A DNA stretch of 64,000 nt from an uncultured Opitutia bacterium. Its GTDB lineage: Bacteria; Verrucomicrobiota; Verrucomicrobiia; Opitutales; Opitutaceae. The stretch spans positions 1 to 64,000 of the forward strand of contig CAIUWA010000014.1 of the NCBI GenBank assembly GCA_903902745.1, written 5' to 3'. A program made the position numbers and the translations under genes. This document shows, piece after piece, positions 9,807 through 17,747 of the stretch (the first letter of the stretch is position 1; each line of letters begins with the position of its first letter). The notes beneath the pieces are model-generated. The model was not told the DNA's origin, did not search any database, and saw only the letters and a program-made list of their open reading frames with translations.

Positions 9807-11096
9807 ATGACGACTCAAAAACGTGTGCTGGCAGTAATCATGGGCGGTGGACGTGGCACCCGCCTCTCGCCGCTCACGCTCGAGCGCTGCAAGCCGGCCG
9901 TCCCGCTCGCGGGCAAGTACCGGCTCGTGGACATCCCGATCAGCAACTGCATCAACTCGGACATCAACCGGATCTTCATCCTGACGCAGTTCAACACCGC
10001 CTCGCTGCACCGCCACATCCAGAGCACCTATCACTTCGATCCCTTCGGTGGCGGGTTCGTCGACATCCTGTCGGCCGAGCAGACCGAGACGCGCACCGAC
10101 TGGTACCAGGGCACGGCCGACGCGGTCCGCCGCAATCTCCTGCATTTCCGCGCGTTTCCGCACGACATCGTCCTCATTCTTTCCGGCGACCAGCTTTACC
10201 GGATGGATTTCCGGACGATCATCGAGGAGCACATCGCCAACCAGGCCGACGTGACGATCGCGGCCATTCCGTTTCCCGCCTCCAAGGTGGAGGGCCTGGG
10301 CCTCATGCGCGTGGACAACAGCCTGGCGATCCAGCAGTTCGTCGAAAAGCCGAAGGATCCGGCCGTCATCGCCAGCCTCGCGCTGAGTGACGCGCTGGAG
10401 GCGAAACTGCAGTCGCCTTCCAAGGAGAAGCGCTGCCTGGCCTCGATGGGCATCTATGTCTTCAACCGCTCCGTGCTCGCGGCCGCGCTGGACAACCACA
10501 TGACCGACTTCGGCAAGGAAGTCATCCCCAGCCTGCTCGGCCAGAAGAAACTCTTCGCCCATGTCTTCGAGGGATACTGGGAGGACATCGGCACCGTGAA
10601 GGCGTTCTTCGAGGCCAACCTCGCCCTCGCGCAACCGTTGCCGCCCTTCAATTTCTTCGAGCCCACCGCGCCCATCTACACGCAGGACCGCTATCTGCCC
10701 GCCTCCAAGCTCAACAAGTGCGCCATCGACCACGTGGTGATCGGCGACGGCTCCATCCTCACGGATTCCTCGCTCAAGCACAGCGTGCTCGGGGTGCGCT
10801 GTTACATCGGCGAGGGCTCGGTGCTGGAGGATGCCGTGGTGATGGGGGCGGATTTCTACGAGACGGAGGACCAACTCAAGGAGAACGCGGCGACCGGGCG
10901 ACCCCATATCGGGGTGGGCAAGGGCTGCCGGATCAAGCGCGCGATCATCGACAAGAACGCCCGGATCGGCGACGGCTGCATCCTCAATGGCGAGGGCAAG
11001 ACCGACGGCAGCTACGCCAATGGCGCCGTGGTCGTCCGCGATGGCGTGCTGGTCGTGCCGAAGGGTGCGACGCTCCCGCCGGGCACGAAGGTGTGA
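9807..11096 (+). CDS. glgC: Glucose-1-phosphate adenylyltransferase
   Basis: GlgC makes ADP-glucose from glucose-1-phosphate and ATP, the committed step of bacterial glycogen synthesis. The nucleotidyltransferase domain has the Rossmann signature MGGGRGTRLSPLTLERCKPA, KYRLVDIPISNCINS, YQGTADAVRRNL, SGDQLYRMD and QFVEKPKDP. A C-terminal left-handed beta-helix of hexapeptide repeats starts near residue 300. Its 429 residues fit the bacterial family. The gene stands alone: no glgA, glgB or glgP lies alongside. It is divergent from glmS. Confidence 0.95.
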   Translation: MTTQKRVLAVIMGGGRGTRLSPLTLERCKPAVPLAGKYRLVDIPISNCINSDINRIFILTQFNTASLHRHIQSTYHFDPFGGGFVDILSAEQTETRTDWYQGTADAVRRNLLHFRAFPHDIVLILSGDQLYRMDFRTIIEEHIANQADVTIAAIPFPASKVEGLGLMRVDNSLAIQQFVEKPKDPAVIASLALSDALEAKLQSPSKEKRCLASMGIYVFNRSVLAAALDNHMTDFGKEVIPSLLGQKKLFAHVFEGYWEDIGTVKAFFEANLALAQPLPPFNFFEPTAPIYTQDRYLPASKLNKCAIDHVVIGDGSILTDSSLKHSVLGVRCYIGEGSVLEDAVVMGADFYETEDQLKENAATGRPHIGVGKGCRIKRAIIDKNARIGDGCILNGEGKTDGSYANGAVVVRDGVLVVPKGATLPPGTKV

Positions 11097-11181
11097 CCCG
11101 CGCGCCCGGGCCGGCGCCATAACTTCGGCCCGCCTCAACCGTCTTGCCACCGGCCCCTTCAATCCGGTTTCTTAGTTTTTT

Positions 11182-12699
11182 ATGACCCCATCAACCCCTC
11201 GTTCTGTTTCCGTTCGTCGATTTACCCGGCTCTGCCTTGCGGCCGCCGGCGGCTTCATCGCCAGCCTGGCCGCCCATGGGCAGGCCGGAGTGCCGGGCGG
11301 CAATCTCGGTGCCGGTGGCAACCAGCCCGCTTATGTCATCCCCTATCACAAGTCCACGGTTGCCGAGGTGACCGAGGTGCTCGGCCGCGTCCGCACCTAC
11401 CTGGAGGCCTCCACGCCGGGCAAGATCGTGGATCGCCAGAGCGGCGCGACCATCACGGATTTCTCGCAGCCCAACCCCAACGCCACCTTTGAACGCGGTG
11501 ACGGCATTGCCTTTCCCGTGCTCAGCTATGAGTGGGGCGTGACCTATGCCGGCATGCTGCTGGCCGCCGAGGCGACGGGGGATGCGAAGTTCAATGACTA
11601 CACCGCCCGCCGGCTGAAGCTGCTGCACGATGCGCTACCCATGGCCCGGGCCCAGCAGGCGGCCACGCCCGCGCCCGCTCCGACTCCGGAGGCGACGCCC
11701 GCCCGCCCGCTCCAGCCGCGGATGGCTGAGGGCCAGCCGGCAGCCGCGACCCCTGGTGGTGGCCGAGGCGGTCCCGGTGGTGGACGTGGCGGCGGCTTGA
11801 ATCTGCGCTCCATGATCGCTCCCGGCACGCTCGACGATTCCGGCTCCATGTGCGCGGCCCTGATCAAGGCGAACCGCGCCGGGGTCGGTCCCGATCTGCG
11901 TCCCGTGATCGACACCTACATCGATTGGATCAGCCACAAGCAGTACCGCTTTCCCGACGGCACGCTCGCGCGGATGCGTCCGCAGGCGGAGACCCTCTGG
12001 CTGGATGATCTTTTCATGAGCGTCCCGGCCCTGGCACAGATGGGCAAGCTCACCGGCAAGAACGTTTATTTCGACGACGCGGTGAAGCAGATCAAGCAGT
12101 TCTCCGCCCGCATGTTCAATCCGCAGCTCGGCGTCTACATGCACGGCTGGAGCAACACGGCGCCGGAGCATCCGGAGTTCCACTGGGCGCGGGCCAACGG
12201 CTGGGCCATCATGGCCATGGTCGAGCTCCTCGACGTGCTGCCGGAAAAACATCCCGGCCGGGCCGACGTGCTGAAGCAGCTTCGCGCGCACATCAAGGGC
12301 CTCGCCGCCTACCAGGCGCCCACGGGCTTCTGGCACCAGATGCTCGACATGCCCGATTCCTACGCGGAGACCTCCGCCACGGCAATCTTCACCTACTGCA
12401 TCGCCCACGCGGTGAACCGCGGCTGGGTCAGCGCGGTTTCCTACGGACCGGTGGCGCAACTCGGCTGGAACGCGGTGGCGTCCAAGGTGAATGCCAAGGG
12501 GCAGGTCGAGGGCACGTGTGTCGGCACCGACATGGCCTTTGATCTCGCGTATTATTACTACCGGCCGGTCAGCACGACGGCGGCGCATGGTTATGGCCCG
12601 GTGCTGCTCGCCGGCGCCGAAACGGTCAAGCTGCTGAAGAACGACTCATTCAATATCGTCTCGGCCTACGGCGTCATCCAATTCGTCCCGAAAAAGTAG
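11182..12699 (+). CDS. Exported glycoside hydrolase, GH88/GH105 type (unsaturated rhamnogalacturonyl hydrolase-like)
   Basis: Enzymes of this (alpha/alpha)6-barrel family remove the unsaturated uronic acid left at the end of pectin fragments by lyases. Matching features are ETLWLDDLFMSVPAL (about residue 270), PEFHWARANGWAIMAMVELLDVLP and TGFWHQMLDMPDSYAETSAT. A signal peptide (basic start, LCLAAAGGFIASLAAHG) indicates export. Unusually, residues about 155-208 are an Ala/Pro-rich then Gly/Arg-rich insertion (TPGGGRGGPGGGRGGGL) between barrel helices. The exact family, GH88 or GH105, is not settled by eye. A GH28 pectinase sits elsewhere, at 45600. Confidence 0.8.
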   Translation: MTPSTPRSVSVRRFTRLCLAAAGGFIASLAAHGQAGVPGGNLGAGGNQPAYVIPYHKSTVAEVTEVLGRVRTYLEASTPGKIVDRQSGATITDFSQPNPNATFERGDGIAFPVLSYEWGVTYAGMLLAAEATGDAKFNDYTARRLKLLHDALPMARAQQAATPAPAPTPEATPARPLQPRMAEGQPAAATPGGGRGGPGGGRGGGLNLRSMIAPGTLDDSGSMCAALIKANRAGVGPDLRPVIDTYIDWISHKQYRFPDGTLARMRPQAETLWLDDLFMSVPALAQMGKLTGKNVYFDDAVKQIKQFSARMFNPQLGVYMHGWSNTAPEHPEFHWARANGWAIMAMVELLDVLPEKHPGRADVLKQLRAHIKGLAAYQAPTGFWHQMLDMPDSYAETSATAIFTYCIAHAVNRGWVSAVSYGPVAQLGWNAVASKVNAKGQVEGTCVGTDMAFDLAYYYYRPVSTTAAHGYGPVLLAGAETVKLLKNDSFNIVSAYGVIQFVPKK

Positions 12700-12716
12700 G
12701 AGGGCGGATGTCCGAA

Positions 12717-12845
12717 GGTAGGGCGAACCGTCCCGGTGAGCCGTTCGGCAAGCTCACGGTCCGAGACCGCGGCTCCTCCTTCGCCAAGGCTTCCGCCGTC
12801 GCTGAAGCTATGGCGGACAAGTCGGCGGGGACGCCTCGCCCTACC
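12717..12845. repeat. Nested composite palindrome in the GH105-lgt gap
   Basis: Outer 9-bp arms (ggtagggcg at 12717-12725, cgccctacc at 12837-12845) enclose a smaller hairpin (gtgagc...gctcac, about 12736-12757). They also enclose gccgtcgctgaagctatggc, which recurs at 6267-6283. This suggests one repeat type inserted into another. The genes on either side are convergent (GH105 and lgt). Confidence 0.65.
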
Positions 12846-12878
12846 AATGCGGATACGACCAGACGGGAGGAGGCGAGT

Positions 12879-13700
12879 TCAGGCCGCGTTGCGGCGGCCG
12901 CGGAGCGCGATCAGGATCGCGCCGGTGGCGATGAGGAAGAAGGAATAGAACGTGCCGCGGCTGACGCCGAGGATAAGGGAGGCGTCGGGCTCGCGGAAGA
13001 GTTCGCCCACCATGCGGAGCAGCGCATATGCGACGAGGAACTCGCCGCTCAGGCGGCCGGGCTGCCGTTGCGCCACGTCGCTGCGCCAAAAGCGCCATTG
13101 CATGAACGCCAGCAGCAGGGCGCCCTCCAGCGCGGCTTCATAAAGCTGCGAGGGATGGCGCGGCACGAGGGGTTCCGGGCTGGCGGGAAAAATCACCGCC
13201 CAGGCCACGCTCGCGGGTTTGCCCCAGAGCTCGCCGTTGATGAAGTTGGCGATGCGACCCAGCATCAGGCCGACCGGAACCGTGGTGACGACGACATCGG
13301 TGACCTGCAGGAAGGGAAGCTTGTGCTTACGGGTGAAAAGCCAGGCGGCGATGATCACGCCGGCAAAACCCCCGTGACTGGCCATGCCGCTTTTCCAGAC
13401 CATGAAAAAATTCCAGGGCGGATTGAAAAGGTCCTCCGGATGATACAGGAGAAAACTTCCGAGCCGGCCACCCACCATGACGCCCAACACGAGATAGGTC
13501 ATGAGGTCCATGACGGCATTGGCATCGAGCGGCGAACGGCCGGCGCGCCGGTAGAGCTGGAGCAGCCAGAAGGCGCCCACGAAGCCCAGCAGGTACGCCA
13601 ACCCATAGTAGCGGATGCCGAAGTTCTCGGTGAACCGGATCAGGAACGGGCTGAGATTGTGGACCCAGTAGGCGAAGAAGACGTGGGGATTGTCAGGCAT
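12879..13700 (-). CDS. lgt: Prolipoprotein diacylglyceryl transferase
   Basis: Lgt attaches diacylglycerol from phosphatidylglycerol to the lipobox cysteine of prelipoproteins in the inner membrane. The family signature GLMLGRIANFINGELWGK is present, as are RYYGLAYLLGF near the N-terminus, GGRLGSFLLYHPEDLF, KSGMASHGGFAG (catalytic-region His) and RHPSQLYEAALEG. About seven membrane segments and 273 residues fit the family. Several predicted lipoproteins in the window (16573, 23111) would be substrates. Confidence 0.96.
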   Translation of the reverse strand: MPDNPHVFFAYWVHNLSPFLIRFTENFGIRYYGLAYLLGFVGAFWLLQLYRRAGRSPLDANAVMDLMTYLVLGVMVGGRLGSFLLYHPEDLFNPPWNFFMVWKSGMASHGGFAGVIIAAWLFTRKHKLPFLQVTDVVVTTVPVGLMLGRIANFINGELWGKPASVAWAVIFPASPEPLVPRHPSQLYEAALEGALLLAFMQWRFWRSDVAQRQPGRLSGEFLVAYALLRMVGELFREPDASLILGVSRGTFYSFFLIATGAILIALRGRRNAA

Positions 13701-13801
13701 GTCGCTTGGTTTGATCGGTCGAAATAAATTTTGGAATCCAAGAGCAGCCCGGGAGCAGGGTCCCGAATTCCCCGGATGGCCCGGAAGGGCGGCGGGATAA
13801 T

Positions 13802-14878
13802 TCAGGCTTGGGGTGGAAAGGGGGTGGGCGTCGCCGAATCGCTGGCGCGCTTGGGTCGGGCCTGCTTCTGCTGCTTGGCCCGCGCGAGCTCCCGCATGTC
13901 GACGGCGATGTCGTCCTTCTCGAAGATTTCGCGTCCCAGGATGTGCTCCATGATGTCCTCCATGGTGACGACGCCGGAGGTCGAGCCGAACTCATCCACC
14001 ACCACGAGCAGCTTCTGGTGGGCCTTGAGGCAAAGCTGGAGCGCATTGGCGGCGGTGCCGGTGGCGGGGATGAAATTCACCTCCTGCATGAGCGATTCGA
14101 CGAGCGTGAGGTCCTGGTCGTTGGCCTTGGCCTTGAGCAGGTCGCGCCGCCGCACGAGGCCGGCGATGTCATCGAGGTTGCGGCCATAGACGGGCATGCG
14201 CCCGAAGGGCAGGTTGGGGAACTCCCGGAAAACCTCGCCCACCGTGGCGCTCTTCCGGAGGGCGGTGACAACGGTGCGGGGCGTCATGATCTCGCTGACG
14301 CGCACGTCATCGAGGGAGAGGGCGTTGGCGATGATGCTCGATTCGCTTTTCGAAAGTGTGCCGTGCCGGGCGCCGCGCTCGGCGAGCAGGATGATCTCCT
14401 CGTCGGAGCGGTGGACATGGGCGGTCTCGGGCACGAACAGCCGCACGACCAGGTTGCACAGAAAGGTGACCGGGGTGAGTACTTTGCGCAGCCACCAGAT
14501 CGGATAAACCACGATGGGCTGGAGCTGGCGGCGATAGACCACGCCGAGGTTCTTGGGCAGTACTTCGGCGGTGACCAGCAGGACGATGGCAAAGATCACC
14601 GTGATGACCACGAGGATCCGGTCGCCGAAGAGGTGGGCGCTGAGCGCCCCGATCACGACGGAGCCGAAGCCGTTGGCCATCGTGTTGAGGGTCAGGATGG
14701 CGGAGATGGTCTCGTCGAGCTCGTGCTTGATCGTCTCGAGCCGCTGACCGCGCCGCGGATGGGACTTTTTGAGGGCCTCGATCTCGGCGACCGTCGTGCT
14801 CAGCACCAGCGCCTCGAAGAGCGAGCAGATGAACGAAATGCCCAGGGTGAGGGCGATGGCCAGGACGAGCCAGTGCAT
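13802..14878 (-). CDS. CNNM-domain membrane protein with CBS pair (HlyC/CorC-related)
   Basis: The 358-residue protein starts with a CNNM (DUF21) domain of about four membrane segments (LVLAIALTLGISFICSLFEA, VVITVIFAIVLLVTAEVLPK). Two CBS domains follow at about residues 195-320 (VSEIMTPRTVVTAL, FGRMPVYGRNLDDIAGLVRR, LLVVVDEFGSTSGVVTMEDI). Relatives take part in magnesium or cobalt transport or tolerance and bind nucleotides through the CBS pair. It ends with a Lys/Pro-rich tail and lacks the CorC_HlyC C-terminal domain. Its substrate cannot be told from sequence. Confidence 0.85.
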   Translation of the reverse strand: MHWLVLAIALTLGISFICSLFEALVLSTTVAEIEALKKSHPRRGQRLETIKHELDETISAILTLNTMANGFGSVVIGALSAHLFGDRILVVITVIFAIVLLVTAEVLPKNLGVVYRRQLQPIVVYPIWWLRKVLTPVTFLCNLVVRLFVPETAHVHRSDEEIILLAERGARHGTLSKSESSIIANALSLDDVRVSEIMTPRTVVTALRKSATVGEVFREFPNLPFGRMPVYGRNLDDIAGLVRRRDLLKAKANDQDLTLVESLMQEVNFIPATGTAANALQLCLKAHQKLLVVVDEFGSTSGVVTMEDIMEHILGREIFEKDDIAVDMRELARAKQQKQARPKRASDSATPTPFPPQA

Positions 14879-14989
14879 GACCCCAGTTTATGGAGCTGGC
14901 GCGCGATGCGAATATAAACTGCGGACGCGGGGCCGGGGTCAGAACAGCCTTGCGGCGGCCCGACGCGGCCCGCCTAGTCATTGCCGTCC

Positions 14990-16093
14990 ATGAGCGAACT
15001 CAAACGCACCCCCCTGCGAGATTTCCACGCCGCCCATGGCGCCCGGCTGGTTGACTTCGCCGGCTGGGAGATGCCGGTGCAATACCGCAGCATCCTCGAG
15101 GAGCACAAGGCCGTGCGCCGCGCCGCCGGGCTCTTTGACGTGAGCCACATGGGCGAGGTCGACGTGCAGGGGCCCGAGGCGGGCAAGTTCCTGAATCACC
15201 TCGTGACCAATGACGTCTCCCGGCTCTTCCCCGGCCGCGTGCTCTATTCGCCGATGTGCTATCCCACCGGCGGAGTGGTGGACGACCTCCTGGTCTACAT
15301 GCGCGGGGCTGAGGACTACTTCCTGTGCATCAATGCGGGCAACATCGACAAGGATCTCGCCTGGATCCGCGAGCAGTCGTCCGGGTTTGTCGTCACCATC
15401 ACGGATCGTTCCGCCGATTACGCGCTCGTTGCCATGCAGGGCCCGCGGGCCGCGCAGATCGTGCAATCGTTGACCGGCGCAAAGCTCGGCCTCGTGAAGT
15501 ATTATCATTTTGTCGAGGGCACGGTGGCGGGCATCCACTGCCTGATCAGCCGCACCGGGTATACCGGCGAGGACGGCTTTGAACTCTATCACGCGGCGGG
15601 TGACGCGGCGGCGCTGGCCGAAGCCCTGTTGGCGGCCGGCACCCCGCTCGGCCTCGAACTGGTCGGCCTCGGCGCGCGCGACAGCCTGCGCCTCGAGGCG
15701 GGCTATCCGCTCTACGGCCACGAAATCACGCAGGATATTTCGCCGCTCACCGCCGGGCTCGGCTGGACGGTGAAGCTCGACAAGGGCGCCGACTTCACCG
15801 GCCGCGCCGCGCTGCTCGCGGAAAAGGAAAAGGGCGGCTCGCAGAAGGTGGTGTTCTTCAAGACCGGCGACCGTCGCATTGTGCGCGCCGAGACGCCGGT
15901 GCTCGGCCCCGATGGCTCCGTGGTTGGACGGGTGCTTTCCGGCACGCTCTCGCCGATGCTCAACGAGGCCATCGGTTCCGCGTTGGTGACCGCCGCGCCC
16001 GCCGCCGGGCCGCTCGCGGTGGACATCCGCGGGACGAAAATCAATTTGCAACTGGTCAAACCTCCCTTCGTCGAACTAAAAAAATCCCCATGA
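14990..16093 (+). CDS. gcvT: Aminomethyltransferase (glycine cleavage system T protein)
   Basis: GcvT takes the aminomethyl group from lipoylated GcvH and passes the one-carbon unit to tetrahydrofolate, releasing ammonia. Family marks are [71 protein letters not shown] and [23 protein letters not shown] 14990 (MSELKRTPL) is preferred to a TTG at 14981. The stop overlaps the gcvH start by 4 bases (ATGA), so the two are translationally coupled. No glycine riboswitch is recognisable upstream. Confidence 0.96.
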   Translation: MSELKRTPLRDFHAAHGARLVDFAGWEMPVQYRSILEEHKAVRRAAGLFDVSHMGEVDVQGPEAGKFLNHLVTNDVSRLFPGRVLYSPMCYPTGGVVDDLLVYMRGAEDYFLCINAGNIDKDLAWIREQSSGFVVTITDRSADYALVAMQGPRAAQIVQSLTGAKLGLVKYYHFVEGTVAGIHCLISRTGYTGEDGFELYHAAGDAAALAEALLAAGTPLGLELVGLGARDSLRLEAGYPLYGHEITQDISPLTAGLGWTVKLDKGADFTGRAALLAEKEKGGSQKVVFFKTGDRRIVRAETPVLGPDGSVVGRVLSGTLSPMLNEAIGSALVTAAPAAGPLAVDIRGTKINLQLVKPPFVELKKSP

Positions 16094-16473
16094 GCAACGT
16101 TCCCGGCGGTCTCCGCTATGCGAAATCCCACGAATGGCTGAAGCTGGAGGGCGACGGCACCGTCACCGTCGGCATCAGCGACTACGCGCAGAATTCGCTC
16201 GGCGACATCACCTACGTGCAGTTGCCCAAACCCGGGGCGGTGTTCAAGGCCGGCGAAACCTTTGGCGTGGTCGAGTCGGTGAAGGCCGCGTCCGATCTGT
16301 ACGCCCCGGTCGCGGGCACGGTCGTCGCGGTGAATGAGGGTCTCAACTCCGCGCCGGAGACCGTCAATCAATCGCCGTATGAGACTGGCTGGATCCTGAA
16401 GCTCAAGCCGGCCACGGCAGCGGAAGCGGGTGCGCTGCTGGACGCGGCGGCTTACTCCAAGTTGATCGGGTGA
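16090..16473 (+). CDS. gcvH: Glycine cleavage system H protein
   Basis: GcvH carries the lipoyl arm that shuttles the aminomethyl intermediate between GcvP, GcvT and the lipoamide dehydrogenase. The 127 residues contain [20 protein letters not shown] and the lipoylation motif [17 protein letters not shown], with Lys65 as the modified residue. [15 protein letters not shown] lies near the end. It is coupled to gcvT by the ATGA overlap. gcvP does not follow; the next genes are an efflux pair. Confidence 0.97.
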   Translation: MSNVPGGLRYAKSHEWLKLEGDGTVTVGISDYAQNSLGDITYVQLPKPGAVFKAGETFGVVESVKAASDLYAPVAGTVVAVNEGLNSAPETVNQSPYETGWILKLKPATAAEAGALLDAAAYSKLIG

Positions 16474-16572
16474 AATAACTTTCACCGGGCGGAACCGTCA
16501 GGCGGACGCCCTGATTTGGCTGTCAGGCTGGCTTTACCTTTCCTCATTTCATCGGCTTCATTTCCTGCACCC

Positions 16573-17736
16573 ATGGCTATTTTCATGACCAAACCCAGGC
16601 TGGCCTGCCTAGCGCTCGCTGCCGCCGTCCTGATGGCAGGATGTTCCAAGCAGGCCCCGGGAGTCGCCGGTGAGGCGGCGGGCGGAGCCGGTAAAAGTGG
16701 CAAGGCGGGGGGCCGGGGTGGACGGGGCCGGGGCGGCCAAAAACAGGCGGTGGAAGTCGTGACCATCATCCGGCGTGATCTCGCGGAGACGCTGAATGTC
16801 GTGGGCTCGCTGGCCGCGAATGAGTCCGCGACCCTGCGCACGGAGACGGCCGGAGCCGTGCGCGAAATCCTATTCGAGGAAGGCCAGGCGGTGAAAAAAG
16901 GTCAGGTGCTCGTCAAGATCGACGATGCGGACCTGCGCGCGCAGATGGCCCAGACCGAGTCGCGTTTCCGGGTGGCCGAGGCGACCCTGCAGCGCAACGA
17001 GGCGCTCCTGAAGACGCAGTTCATCACCCAGGCGGATTTCGACCGGATCAGCAACGACTTCACCACGGCGAAATACGATCTCGCCCTCCTGAGCGTCCGG
17101 TTGAACCGCACCGAGCTCAAGGCGCCGTTCGACGGCATCGTGAATTCCCGCTCACTTTCCCCGGGTGACTACATTACCAACCAGACGATCGTCACCACCA
17201 TCGACGACCTCAGCCGGTTGAAAATCGATTTCCAAGTGCCGGAGCGCTATCAGGGCAAGGTCACCCCCGGGACCAAGTTCACCGTTTCCGCCGGTACCGT
17301 CAGCGGCCAGGAAGAGGTGATCGGCGGAGAGGTTTACTTTGTGAGCTCATCGATCGATCGCAGCACGCGCTCGATCCAGGTCAAGGGCACGCTCGCGACG
17401 CCGCCGGCCCGCCTGCGCCCCGGCATGTTCGCCAACGTCGAGGTGGTGCTGGAAGTGCGGCCCGGGGTGCTGACCGTCCCCGAGGGCGCCATTCTGGCCA
17501 TGCCCAACCTCGTGCAGGTGATCGCGGTGCGCGCCCAGGGAGCGGACCAGGTGGTCGAGTATGTGCCGGTAAAACTTGGCCTGCGGGCCCGCGGCCTCGT
17601 GGAGATCATTTCGGTCAACGGCAACCTGGGTGAAAATGACCGGGTGGTCGCGGCGGGCGTGGGCGCGGTCCAGTTGTTCGCCGGCGCGCGGGTTGATCCA
17701 AAGCCGCTCAACGCGGAATTCCAGGTCTACGAATAG
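16573..17736 (+). CDS. RND efflux periplasmic adaptor (membrane fusion lipoprotein)
   Basis: The adaptor links the inner-membrane RND pump encoded immediately downstream to an outer-membrane channel. A lipoprotein signal ends at LMAGC near residue 25. The mature start is Gly/Arg/Lys-rich (GKAGGRGGRGRGGQK). A barrel-sandwich (lipoyl-like) half then appears (TLRTETAGAVREILFEEGQA, VLVKIDD), a coiled-coil hairpin (about residues 120-175), the second half (ELKAPFDGIVNSRSLSPGDY), and beta-barrel and membrane-proximal domains. ATG 16573 and ATG 16585 both fit the signal peptide; an upstream TTG at 16516 is less likely. The pump starts 11 bases after the stop. No TolC-like gene is adjacent. Confidence 0.93.
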   Translation: MAIFMTKPRLACLALAAAVLMAGCSKQAPGVAGEAAGGAGKSGKAGGRGGRGRGGQKQAVEVVTIIRRDLAETLNVVGSLAANESATLRTETAGAVREILFEEGQAVKKGQVLVKIDDADLRAQMAQTESRFRVAEATLQRNEALLKTQFITQADFDRISNDFTTAKYDLALLSVRLNRTELKAPFDGIVNSRSLSPGDYITNQTIVTTIDDLSRLKIDFQVPERYQGKVTPGTKFTVSAGTVSGQEEVIGGEVYFVSSSIDRSTRSIQVKGTLATPPARLRPGMFANVEVVLEVRPGVLTVPEGAILAMPNLVQVIAVRAQGADQVVEYVPVKLGLRARGLVEIISVNGNLGENDRVVAAGVGAVQLFAGARVDPKPLNAEFQVYE

Positions 17737-17747
17737 CCCGCGCCCCC

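Noticed and set aside
14879-14989. Glycine riboswitch upstream of gcvT
   Set aside because: No tandem aptamer motifs could be recognised in the 111-base gap.
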